Shown here: positions 33,834 to 42,268 of the stretch, piece by piece
Layout of the letters: each line of letters opens with the position of its first letter
Position numbering within the stretch: position 1 is the stretch's first letter
NCBI GenBank assembly: GCA_963781725.1
Contig: CAWAGV010000002.1
Coordinates: forward strand, 1,426,001 to 1,490,000
Origin: BOG-931 sp963781725
GTDB lineage: Bacteria; Pseudomonadota; Alphaproteobacteria; Rhizobiales; Xanthobacteraceae
Direction of reading: 5' to 3'
DNA: 64,000 nt
The notes under the pieces: generated by a model
Database searches by the model: none
The model's input: the letters and a program-made list of their open reading frames with translations, nothing else
Told to the model about the DNA's origin: nothing
Translations under genes and position numbers: made by a program

Positions 33834-34802
33834 TTACGGCAGCGGAGCAACGCCAAGCTCCTTGGCAAAGGCGGCGACTTTCGCGCGCTGCTCTTCGATT
33901 GATTTGCCGAATTCTTCCGGCCCGCCGATGTTCATCAGCTGTCCGGTCGTGGTGAGGCGATCCTCGATCGTCTTGTCGGCCAACGCGCGAATGTCCGATG
34001 TGATGCGCTGACGCAGTTCAAGCGGCATTCCGGTTGGACCAAACAACCCGACCAGGCCGTCGATCGTCAGCGCCGGATAACCGGCCTCGGCCGCGGTCGG
34101 CAGATTCGGCAAATTCGGCGCGCGCATGCTGTTCACGATCGCCAGCTGTTTGATCTTTCCCGATTCCAGTTGCGGCCGCACGATCGCGTACGCCGCCTCG
34201 TAGACCTGGACGCGGTTTTCGGCGAGATCGTTCGAGGCGTCGACCGGATTCTTGTACGGCACCTTGTTGATGGCGAGGCCTTCCTGCTTCAGCCAGCCGG
34301 CGAACAGGAAGTCGAGCGCGCCGGTCACGCCGGCCCAGTTCAATTGCCCGGGCTGCGCCCGCGCCAGCGCCGCGAGATCCTTCAGCGAATCCACTTTCAT
34401 CCCGACCGGCACCGCGACGCTGATGATGGTGTTGGAGACCCGCGTGATCGGTACCAGGTCGCTTGGCTTATAGGGCAGATTGTCGTGCAGGAACGGATGG
34501 GCGGTAAACGACGAGGTCGGCGAGTAAAGCAGCACGTGGTCGTCATGCGCCGTGACAAAGGCATTGATGGCGACGATAGCATCGCCGCCGGGCCTGTTGT
34601 CGACGACGACGGGCTGGCCCCAGCGCTGGCTGAGACGGTCGGCGAGCAGGCGCGCGCTGATGTCGGCGCCGCTGCCGGGACCGAGCGTCACGATGAACCG
34701 GACCGGCCGGTTCGGCCAAGGCTGGTCGGCTGAAGCGGTGAAGCTGGTGCAGGCCGCGGCAACGAGCGCGGCAGCGAAAGCTGTCAGAAAGCGCAGGCGC
34801 AT
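33834..34802 (-). CDS. Bug-family periplasmic solute-binding protein
   Basis: 322 aa; the ATG at 34802 is preceded by GGGGGAGGACATC, which makes the slightly longer frame unlikely. The Sec or lipoprotein-like leader contains AAACTSFTASA, so Cys-lipidation is possible but the lipobox is imperfect. The ligand loop is VTLGPGSGADISARLLAD, with G-S in place of the usual G-G. It ends 5 bp from the convergent barrel gene. It is upstream of no permease; the DsbB-like gene precedes it on the same strand by 60 bp. Confidence 0.9.
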   Translation of the reverse strand: MRLRFLTAFAAALVAAACTSFTASADQPWPNRPVRFIVTLGPGSGADISARLLADRLSQRWGQPVVVDNRPGGDAIVAINAFVTAHDDHVLLYSPTSSFTAHPFLHDNLPYKPSDLVPITRVSNTIISVAVPVGMKVDSLKDLAALARAQPGQLNWAGVTGALDFLFAGWLKQEGLAINKVPYKNPVDASNDLAENRVQVYEAAYAIVRPQLESGKIKQLAIVNSMRAPNLPNLPTAAEAGYPALTIDGLVGLFGPTGMPLELRQRITSDIRALADKTIEDRLTTTGQLMNIGGPEEFGKSIEEQRAKVAAFAKELGVAPLP

Positions 34803-34862
34803 GATGTCCTCCCCCAAACCGCAAGCTGTTGCTGCATCTGTCGCCCGGCACCGGCGCCATCG

Positions 34863-35447
34863 TCAATGCGCGGCGGAGAGCAAAGCGTATCCTGTGGTGT
34901 GACATTCGCCCGCACCGCACTGTACGACGACAGAGGCAAAATTGATCGCGCAGATCAACAACACGTAGAGGGCAAGCGCCCCGGTCAAACGCCCGATCGC
35001 CGAGGCTTTGTCGGGCGCCGCGCGCGGTGCGCCGAACACCGCGAGCCGCACGGCGAAGCCCGCGAGCAGCGCCACCGCGATCAGCACCGACCAGACCGGC
35101 ATATGCATGCCGAAGACGGCGCTGCCGACATAGGCATGGCCCGGCCGCGGAAACAGGTCGAGCAGCGTTTGCCGCACGGCGATGACGAGAAGCAGCACCG
35201 CGAAACCGGCGGCGATGCCGGCGCCGCGCTCCGTCGCCGCCGCGCGCAATTGCACGATGATGCCGAAGCAGCAGCCGAACATCGCGTAGCGTTGCAACAG
35301 GCAAAGCGGGCACGGGATTTCGCCGAACGCATACTGCATCACCATCGCCGCGGTCAGGACGGCGGCGAGCGCGACCAGCATCGTGAGCAGGAGCAGCCGG
35401 TCGAGCGTTGCGGCGACCGGGCTATCAGCGTGTGGCGCGACGGTCAT
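34863..35447 (-). CDS. DsbB-like disulfide bond formation protein
   Basis: 194 aa with five predicted membrane helices. The first periplasmic loop has the active Cys pair in EIPCPLCLLQRYAMF. The second periplasmic loop (LFPRPGHAYVGSAVFGMHM) lacks the cysteines of E. coli DsbB; instead a second pair (CGAGEC) lies in the C-terminal tail after the fifth helix, a layout found in a subset of the family (recalled). It would reoxidise a DsbA-type oxidase using quinone. It follows a 68-aa membrane protein by 11 bp. Confidence 0.85.
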   Translation of the reverse strand: MTVAPHADSPVAATLDRLLLLTMLVALAAVLTAAMVMQYAFGEIPCPLCLLQRYAMFGCCFGIIVQLRAAATERGAGIAAGFAVLLLVIAVRQTLLDLFPRPGHAYVGSAVFGMHMPVWSVLIAVALLAGFAVRLAVFGAPRAAPDKASAIGRLTGALALYVLLICAINFASVVVQCGAGECHTTGYALLSAAH

Positions 35448-35458
35448 AGATCAAGCCA

Positions 35459-35665
35459 TCACAACTCAAGCCACGGCATGCGAAAGCCGTAGTCGGGACT
35501 GTAGACTTCCCACAGGAATAGCCAGGCCCCGAGGCCGAGTGACAGCAGCAGGCAGGCGATGGCGGCGCGGCTACGCCCGGCAAAATCAAACACCAGCGCG
35601 GCAAGCAATGTTGCAAAAACCGCTGCCATCATGACCGTCGACACTCCGGAATAATCGTTACGCAA
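35459..35665 (-). CDS. Small two-span membrane protein
   Basis: 68 aa with two hydrophobic helices (VMMAAVFATLLAALVFDFAG and IACLLLSLGLGAWLFLW) and a short tail ending FRMPWLEL. It lies 11 bp upstream of the DsbB-like gene on the same strand, so the two are probably co-transcribed. It has a single Cys, inside the second helix. No family was recognised; a helper subunit for the DsbB-like protein is possible from context only. Confidence 0.65.
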   Translation of the reverse strand: MRNDYSGVSTVMMAAVFATLLAALVFDFAGRSRAAIACLLLSLGLGAWLFLWEVYSPDYGFRMPWLEL

Positions 35666-35718
35666 GCTGCCAGCGCGAACCCGTCCCCCAGCCGCAAGGC
35701 GATCGTCTCAGCTCCGGT

Positions 35719-36348
35719 TCAGGGCACGCGATCTGCCATCGTCGTGCTGCCACCGAGACTGAAAGAAATCGTCGCCTTGCCTGCGACGGGCTTCGCCGAT
35801 TTCGATGCCAGTCCGAAGAAATAGCTGGTTGCGCCCGGGCAGATCGGGGAAGCGAACGTCAATGTAATCGTGCCGCCGGCTTGGTCCGCCGAGCCAATTC
35901 CGACAGACCCAACCCCGCCGGAGGTCACCACGAACATGTCGGAGGCACCGTTAGGCCCATAGTGTAGTTTGACCACGGGGCCGAATTTGAGCGCGAGCCT
36001 GGTGACGCAATTCGCCGCCGTCACGCCCTTCACGGCGGTCAAATCCACGCGATAGACGTAAGCCATATTGCCGGCCGCCGGTGCCAGCGCGGTGCCGGCA
36101 TAAGTGCGCGACTGTAACCGCGCGGTGCCGGTGTCGCCCGGCGGCGTGAAATCGCCAACGGAATCATGGACCACGACTTGGCAAGCGGGGGGTGGAGTAT
36201 CGGGAATTGGGGTCGTGTCGAAGATGCAATTGATAGCGGGCGCGGCCACGGCGGCGATGGAAAGCGGTGTCGCCTCCGCACCCCAAGCCGCGCCGAAGAT
36301 TCCGGCCGTGGTGACGGCAACGGCGCACATTGTAATTTTCACTGTCAT
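35719..36348 (-). CDS. Secreted protein of unknown function
   Basis: 209 aa from the ATG preceded by GGGGGCGAACAG. A signal peptide ends near GAAWGAEA. The mature part is rich in Gly, Thr and Ala with beta-strand character and paired cysteines around INCIFDTTPIPDTPPPACQVV and later ANCVTRL and SPICPG, suggesting two disulfides. There is no enzyme motif. It stands alone between the membrane protein and the aldolase. Confidence 0.65.
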   Translation of the reverse strand: MTVKITMCAVAVTTAGIFGAAWGAEATPLSIAAVAAPAINCIFDTTPIPDTPPPACQVVVHDSVGDFTPPGDTGTARLQSRTYAGTALAPAAGNMAYVYRVDLTAVKGVTAANCVTRLALKFGPVVKLHYGPNGASDMFVVTSGGVGSVGIGSADQAGGTITLTFASPICPGATSYFFGLASKSAKPVAGKATISFSLGGSTTMADRVP

Positions 36349-36455
36349 CTGTTCGCCCCCCAAAAAATATCGTTGAAGCATCATCCTTTATACTGCTGAA
36401 AACTGAATTCCGGCAGACATCTCGGCCGCGTTCGGCAACCCTGATGGCCGCCGCT

Positions 36456-37181
36456 CTAGCCGGCCTGCGGCTGCATCTCCCGCCCGGCGCGGCGCGCCCA
36501 GTTTTCCCAGGCCCGGTTGAGCGTGTAGTCGGTGACCCGCGCCACGATCTTGTCGACTTCGCCGGGGGTGAGAAACTTGATGTCGCCCATCGCCATCGAC
36601 TGCATTTGCAGCTTGGCGCCGACCTCGAGATAGACCGAGACAAAAACCGAGTGGCGCACCGAACGGCCGACCACGGTGGCGCCGTGGCCGCGCATCAGCG
36701 CGCTCGGCCGCGAGCCCATGCAGTCCGCCAGATCGCGGCCCATCGGCATGTCGGTGACCAGGAGCGTGGTATCGCCGAACTTGTCGTGCAAATCCCAGAT
36801 CGGCACGTCGTGGCCGATCGAGGCGCACATGTGCAGCAGCGGCTTCAGCTTCTTGCCGGTGACGCCGAACGGAATCACGCTCGGCGAATGGTTGTGGACG
36901 ACCGAATGGACATCCGGGCGCTTTTCGTAGATCGCGCCATGGATGAAGCGCTCCAGATACGGCGCGCGGCCGCGTTCGTCGATCGCGGTGCCGTCGAGCG
37001 TGTACTCGACGATATCGTCGCGCTCGATGCGTTCCGGCGCGCGGGCGCGCGACAACAGGTAGCGCTGCGGATTATCGGGATGGCGGGCGCTGACATGGCC
37101 GAAGGAATCGACGATCCCCTCCTTTGCCAGAATGCGATTTGCCGTGACCAATTCTTCGATGACGAAATCAAGCTTACCCAT
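36456..37181 (-). CDS. Class II aldolase/adducin-family protein
   Basis: 241 aa. Metal ligands appear in VHSVVHNHSPSVIPFG (H-x-H, about 94-109) and RGHGATVVGRS (His about 165); DSFGHVSARHP is the N-terminal family block. Members are zinc-dependent aldolases or decarboxylases acting on sugar phosphates or hydroxy acids such as fuculose- or ribulose-phosphate. It is divergent from a Bug receptor by 161 bp. That pairing suggests a small acid-utilisation unit, with the exact substrate unknown. Confidence 0.88.
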   Translation of the reverse strand: MGKLDFVIEELVTANRILAKEGIVDSFGHVSARHPDNPQRYLLSRARAPERIERDDIVEYTLDGTAIDERGRAPYLERFIHGAIYEKRPDVHSVVHNHSPSVIPFGVTGKKLKPLLHMCASIGHDVPIWDLHDKFGDTTLLVTDMPMGRDLADCMGSRPSALMRGHGATVVGRSVRHSVFVSVYLEVGAKLQMQSMAMGDIKFLTPGEVDKIVARVTDYTLNRAWENWARRAGREMQPQAG

Positions 37182-37342
37182 TGCGCGCCTTCTCCTTTTG
37201 CGGCGCCGATCCTATGGCTCGCCATTTGCTTTGTGAACCACCGTGCGGCAGAACCCGGCAGCGCGGCAGCAGGTCGCGGGACTGAGATGCCGTTCTGGGC
37301 TATGGCTCCGCCGTTGGCACCTGGATTTCAGGAGATTGGGCG

Positions 37343-38320
37343 ATGATTGGACGTTCGGTTGCGATCGCGGCATGCGGCTGCCTTTTTGCAGTTGCGTTGG
37401 CCGCTGCGCAGGGAAGCGATGCAAATTTTCCCGATCATCCCGTCAAGGTGTGGGTCGCGGTTCCCGCAGGCGGCGGCGTCGACACCGTTACACGCATCGT
37501 TGCCGCCAAGATGGGGCCGGTGCTGGGACAACCGGTGGTCGTCGACAACAAGAGCGGCGCCGGCGGCAGCGTTGGCGCCGACTTCGTCTACCACTCCGAC
37601 GCCGACGGCTACACCGTGCTGGCATCGCAGCCGTCGCCGATCACGACCAATCCGTTCCTTTACAAATCGCTGAACTACGATCCGACACAGCTCGCGCCGA
37701 TCGGAATCATGTCGCACGTGCCAAATGTCGTGCTGGTGCGGCCGGATTTCCCGGCGAAAACCGTTCAGGAACTGATCGCCTATGCCAAAGCCAATCCCGG
37801 CAAGCTGAACTACGCCTCCCAAGGCGTCGGCACCACATCGCATTTGACCGCCGAGCTGTTTCAAACTCTCACCGGAACCAAGCTTGTCCACGTGCCCTAC
37901 AAAGGCACCGCCCCGGCGCTCAACGACCTGATCGCCAGCCACGTCGATCTGATGTTCAACGAGCTCGCGACATCGCTGGAGCTCGACAGGGCCGGCAAAG
38001 CGCACATCCTCGCCGTTCTGACCAAGCAGCGCGTCGCGGCGATTCCCAATGTGCCGACCATTGCAGAGGCCGGCGTCTCGGGCTGCGAGTCCGACACCTG
38101 GAACGCGCTGTCGGCGCCGCCAAAGACACCCACCGGCGCTGTTGCCAAGCTCAATGATGCCCTCAACAAGGCCATGAAGGATCCCGAGCTCCTTGAACGC
38201 TACAAGGCGTTGAGCCTTTCGCCGGGCGGCGGCACCCCGACAGAGATGGCCGCTTTCGTGAAGGCGGAAACCAAGCGCTGGGGTGAAGTGATCCACGCCG
38301 CCGGCATCCAGCCCGAGTAA
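37343..38320 (+). CDS. Bug-family periplasmic solute-binding protein
   Basis: 325 aa with a Sec leader (AIAACGCLFAVALAAAQG). The ligand loop is VAVPAGGGVDTVTRI, followed by LNYASQGVGTTSHLTAELF, close to the family consensus. It starts after GGAGATTGGGCG. It is divergent from the class II aldolase and followed, 110 bp on, by a Ni/Co permease. No transport membrane subunits are encoded beside it. Confidence 0.93.
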   Translation: MIGRSVAIAACGCLFAVALAAAQGSDANFPDHPVKVWVAVPAGGGVDTVTRIVAAKMGPVLGQPVVVDNKSGAGGSVGADFVYHSDADGYTVLASQPSPITTNPFLYKSLNYDPTQLAPIGIMSHVPNVVLVRPDFPAKTVQELIAYAKANPGKLNYASQGVGTTSHLTAELFQTLTGTKLVHVPYKGTAPALNDLIASHVDLMFNELATSLELDRAGKAHILAVLTKQRVAAIPNVPTIAEAGVSGCESDTWNALSAPPKTPTGAVAKLNDALNKAMKDPELLERYKALSLSPGGGTPTEMAAFVKAETKRWGEVIHAAGIQPE

Positions 38321-38346
38321 CGCAGGCCCGACCAGCTTGGAAATGG

Positions 38347-38362
38347 CATACCGGCTGGTATG
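38347..38362. promoter_or_regulatory. Dyad upstream of the Ni/Co permease
   Basis: CATACC-GGCT-GGTATG lies 69 bp before the NiCoT start. It is a perfect 6-bp inverted repeat in a 110-bp gap. GGTATGA partly matches the half-sites of nickel-responsive NikR operators, but the 4-bp spacer is far shorter than theirs. A metal-responsive operator is plausible, not shown. Confidence 0.35.
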
Positions 38363-38430
38363 ACGATTGAGCATATTTCGCTCATCGGCTCTTGCGCGCC
38401 GCCCCGCACTGTCGCTAGCGTGGCGCCCGC

Positions 38431-39504
38431 ATGCGCGGCGTCATCACCAGATTATTGGCCAATCTGTTCAACGATCAGAATGCCGGACTGATCGGCAAGC
38501 TCACCGGCATTTACGGTGTGCTGATCGGCGCCAATATCCTGGCCTGGGCCTGGGCGCTGATCGCATTTCGCGATTATCCGGTGCTGGTCGGCACCGCATT
38601 CCTGGCTTATGCCTTCGGTCTTCGTCACGCGGTCGATGCCGATCACATCGCCGCCATCGACAACGTGACCCGCAAGCTGATGCAGGACGGCAAGCGGCCG
38701 GTGTCCGCTGGACTGTTCTTTTCACTCGGCCATTCGACGGTCGTCGTGATCGCCTCCGCTGCGGTGGCGCTCACCACCAGCGCGCTGCAAGACCGGTTCG
38801 AGGAATTCAAGTTGATCGGCGGCACCATCGGCACACTGATCTCGGCGGTGTTTCTGTTCATCGTCGCCGCCGCGAATTTTCTGATCTTGCGGTCCGTCTA
38901 CCGCACCTTCTGCGAGGTGCGCCGCGGCGGCGCCTTCGTCGAAGAGGACGTCGACCGGCTGCTGGCGCAACGCGGCGTTCTCGGGCGGCTGTTCCGGCCG
39001 ATGTTCCGCATGGTGTCGCGGAGCTGGCACATGTATCCGCTCGGCTTCCTGTTCGGGCTCGGCTTCGACACCGCGACCGAGATCGGCGTGCTCGGCATTT
39101 CGGCAGCGCAGGCCTCCAAGGGACTGCCGATCTGGTCGATCATGGTGTTCCCCGCGCTGTTCACCGCGGGCATGTCGCTGATCGACACCACCGATGGCGT
39201 GCTGATGCTCGGCGCCTATGGCTGGGCTTTCAACAAGCCGATCCGCAAGCTGTACTACAATCTCACCATCACTTTCGTTTCGGTGCTGGTCGCCGTTCTG
39301 ATCGGCGGCATCGAAGCGCTCGGGCTCGTGGCAAACCGTTTCAATCTCGACGGACCGTTCTGGGCCTTCATCGGCGGCCTCAACGATCACTTCGGCAGCC
39401 TGGGTTATCTGATCATCGCGATCTTCATCGCGAGTTGGCTGATCTCGATCGCCGTGTACCGGTTCGCGCGGCTTGAGCGCGTCGAAAGCCGCGTTAGCGC
39501 GTAG
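38431..39504 (+). CDS. NiCoT-family nickel/cobalt permease
   Basis: 357 aa with about eight hydrophobic segments. The family signature RHAVDADHIAAIDN in TM2 (H-x4-D-H) is intact, with FFSLGHSTVVV, LGFDTATEIG and GMSLIDTTDGVLM as the other three NiCoT blocks. It imports Ni2+ or Co2+ with high affinity, for hydrogenase, urease or cobalamin. No such metalloenzyme is nearby. A DmeF-like exporter of the same metals lies 28 kb away in the window. A dyad upstream may be its operator. Confidence 0.95.
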   Translation: MRGVITRLLANLFNDQNAGLIGKLTGIYGVLIGANILAWAWALIAFRDYPVLVGTAFLAYAFGLRHAVDADHIAAIDNVTRKLMQDGKRPVSAGLFFSLGHSTVVVIASAAVALTTSALQDRFEEFKLIGGTIGTLISAVFLFIVAAANFLILRSVYRTFCEVRRGGAFVEEDVDRLLAQRGVLGRLFRPMFRMVSRSWHMYPLGFLFGLGFDTATEIGVLGISAAQASKGLPIWSIMVFPALFTAGMSLIDTTDGVLMLGAYGWAFNKPIRKLYYNLTITFVSVLVAVLIGGIEALGLVANRFNLDGPFWAFIGGLNDHFGSLGYLIIAIFIASWLISIAVYRFARLERVESRVSA

Positions 39505-39584
39505 CGGCAAAGCGCCGCTTGTGGCCGCACCGGCCTGTGCCACATAGATAGAATGGAAGGCCAGTTGGCCCTACGGGTTACGCC

Positions 39585-39920
39585 ATGGTCGATGACCACA
39601 ATCAGCCAGAACGCCCTCGCAACGAGCCGGAAATCATTCCGCCGGACCGTAGCGGCGGACGGAACGCGCCATCGAACGCATCATCGAACGCCCCTTGGCA
39701 AACAACGTGGCAGACAAGCTGGGGCCAGGACGGCATGCGGCAAACCCAGCGCGTCTTTGTGATGCGGCCGGGCCCGCTCGGCTTTGCCATCCTGATGCTG
39801 GCGCTGGCGCTGATCGTGGCGGCGGTCGTGCTCACCGTTATCGGCGCATTCCTGATCTGGATTCCGGTCGTGGCGCTGTTTGTCGCCGTCGCCGCCGTCT
39901 ACCGGTTTTTGCGGCGCTGA
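39585..39920 (+). CDS. Small membrane protein with disordered N-terminus
   Basis: 111 aa. A polar, Asn/Gln/Trp-rich first half (APWQTTWQTSWGQDG) is followed by two adjacent hydrophobic stretches (LGFAILMLALALIVAAVVL and FLIWIPVVALFVAVAAV) and a short basic end. It precedes the exopolysaccharide locus by 190 bp. No family was recognised. Confidence 0.65.
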   Translation: MVDDHNQPERPRNEPEIIPPDRSGGRNAPSNASSNAPWQTTWQTSWGQDGMRQTQRVFVMRPGPLGFAILMLALALIVAAVVLTVIGAFLIWIPVVALFVAVAAVYRFLRR

Positions 39921-40109
39921 AGCCGCGGACGCCGCTTCCTAACAAATCCTACTGCGCGGCGGCGAACGCGCCGGGTACACCCGGTATTAACCTTATTTCA
40001 TCATCAATTGATTAACCATAACCGGCCCTTCGCGTACTGGCCGGCATGGCGATGGTTACGTAGCGCCGGTGCCGCGGACGCCGCGGAAAGTAAGAGAGTT
40101 ACGTCAGTT

Positions 40110-42231
40110 ATGTTCGAAGCGCCGGGTTACGCCCAAACCGTAGTTGCGCCACGCAGCGGCACCGCGCCGGGCTTCGGTATCGTCGGCGATTTCGATTTCA
40201 GCAAATTCTGGTCGGCGCTGTGGCACGGCAAGTGGACGATCCTGTTCACGACCGTCGTTGCACTCGGTCTTGCGGTCGCCTTCGTCAAACTGGTGCCGCA
40301 CCGCTACACGGCAACCACGCAGATCCTGGTCGATCCGACGGATTTGCGCGCGGCACAGAGCGACATCTCGCCCACCATTCCGCAAAGTGACGCCGCGGTG
40401 CTTCAGGTCGAAAGCCAGGCGCGCGTGATCGGGGCCGACAATGTGTTGCGCCGCGTCGTCGCCGCGGAGGGCCTCGACCACGATCCGGAATTCGCCGGCG
40501 GACCGCAGGCGGCGGATCATGGAACGCTGGCGGCGCTGGAAGGCCTGAAGAAACATCTCACGATCCGGCGTCCGGAACGGACTTTCGTGATCGAAGTCAG
40601 CGTCACCAGCGAAGACCCGGCCAAGGCGGCGCGGCTCGCCAACGCCATCGCCCAGGCCTATCTCACCGAGCAAACGCAGGTTCGCGCCGACGCGGCGCGG
40701 CAGGTCTCGCAGGCGCTGACGGCCCGGCTGAAGGAATTGCAGGATCGTGTCCGCGACGCCGAGGACAACGTGGAAGCCTACAAGGCGAGCCACAACATTA
40801 TCGGCGTCAACGGCGAACTGGTCGGCGAACAGACGCTCTCGGAATTGAATACCCAGCTCAACGCGGCGCGGGCGCGGACCGCCGAGGCCAAGGCGCGGCT
40901 CGACCAGATCGAGAGTTTTCAGCAGTCGAAAGGCGCCCTCGGCGCATTTCCGGAAGCCGTACAATCCGCCACCGTGACCATGCTGCGCAGCCAGTACAAC
41001 GAGATCATGCGCCGCGAGGCGGAGCAGAAGAGCACGCTTGGCGACCGGCATCCCGCCGTTATCGAGATCGAGGCGCAGGCCGAGAAATTGCACCGCTCGA
41101 TCGAGGAAGAGGTCAATCGCATCGCGATTTCGGCGCGGGCGGAATATCAGCGCGCGAAAGACGACGAGGCGCAGCTGTCTCACCATGTCGACGCGCTGAA
41201 AAGCAGCGCGCTCTCCACCAACGAGTCTCTGGTCGGACTGCGCGATCTTGAACGCGAGGTGCAGGCCAACCGGACCGTCTACGAATCCTTCCTGGTGCGC
41301 TCCCGCGAAACCAAGGAGCAGGAGCAGGTCGACACCAAGAACATCCGCATCATCTCGCGGGCGGATTTGCCGCTGACCCGCAGTTGGCCGCCGTCGGGAG
41401 TACTGATCGCGCTCGCCGCCATGATGCTGGGCGCCGCCTGCGGCGCCGGCATCGTCATCATGCGCGCATTCAACGAATCGAATGCTGATCGGGAAGAAAT
41501 CAAAGAGCGGCCGAGCCGCTTCAGCTCCGCCGTGAAGAAGCTGTGGCGCGCGCAGGCGACGGTGTCTTCGATCCCGGTGATCGCGGAGCTGCCGCCGGTC
41601 GATATTTCCTACAGTCTCGCCGCGGTCGAGAATCCGAACTCGCGATTTGCCCGCGAAATCCGGAAAATATCCGATGTACTGCGCGAAAAGCACCGGACCC
41701 GCGCCAATCCGAGCGTGCTTGTCGTCGCCTCCTGCGATGAAGACGACACCACCACGGTGGCTTTGTCGCTTGCCGCGGCAACCGCAGCGACCCAGCGCGT
41801 GCTGCTGATCGACGCCGATCTTCAGCGCCGGACGCTGTCGGCGCTCGAACTCCGATGACGGCGACGGCGGACTGGTCGACGTTGCCACCGGCCGCTGCGA
41901 GCTGTCCGACCTGATCGTCCACGATCGCGACACCAACATCAATCTGTTGCCGTTCGTCGCGCCGGCGAGCCGCCGCGACCGCAACATCAGCGACGCCGAC
42001 ATCAAGCAGGCCTTCGCCAGGACCGGGCGCTTCGACATGGTCATTGTCGCGGCGGTGGATTTCAACGGCGACCCGAGCACGCGTTTCTTCGCCGGGCTGG
42101 TCGATCACATCGTGCTGGTGGCGCGGCCGATCGAGGAAGACCGGCGCGCCGCGGAGCGGTTCATGTCGTGGCTCGGCGCCGATGCGTTGAAGGTCCGTGG
42201 TGCGGTGTTGACGGGCGTCGAGGCGGCCTGA
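40110..42231 (+). pseudogene. Wzz/BY-kinase-like polysaccharide co-polymerase, frameshifted near the C-terminus
   Basis: From the ATG at 40110 the intact part is 582 aa; a TTG start at 40008 is unlikely. TM1 (WTILFTTVVALGLAVAFV) and the Wzz segment (HRYTATTQILVDP) open the protein. A long coiled-coil (about 190-420) and TM2 (IALAAMMLGAACGAGIVI) follow. The C-terminal kinase-like domain has VLVVASCDEDDTTTVALSLA where Walker A should read GxGKS/T, but keeps RVLLIDADLQRRTL. The frame breaks near 41846 (CTCGAACTCC, one extra base) and resumes with GGLVDVATGR to a normal end. It controls polymer length and export. Confidence 0.87.
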
Positions 42232-42268
42232 CACCAGCAGCTCGCCGGGGCGAGCGAGGAATGTCTTC

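Noticed and set aside
39922..40084. 14-bp direct repeat GCCGCGGACGCCGC at both ends of the pre-Wzz gap
   Set aside because: Very GC-rich and short; chance recurrence in this genome is plausible and nothing else supports an element.
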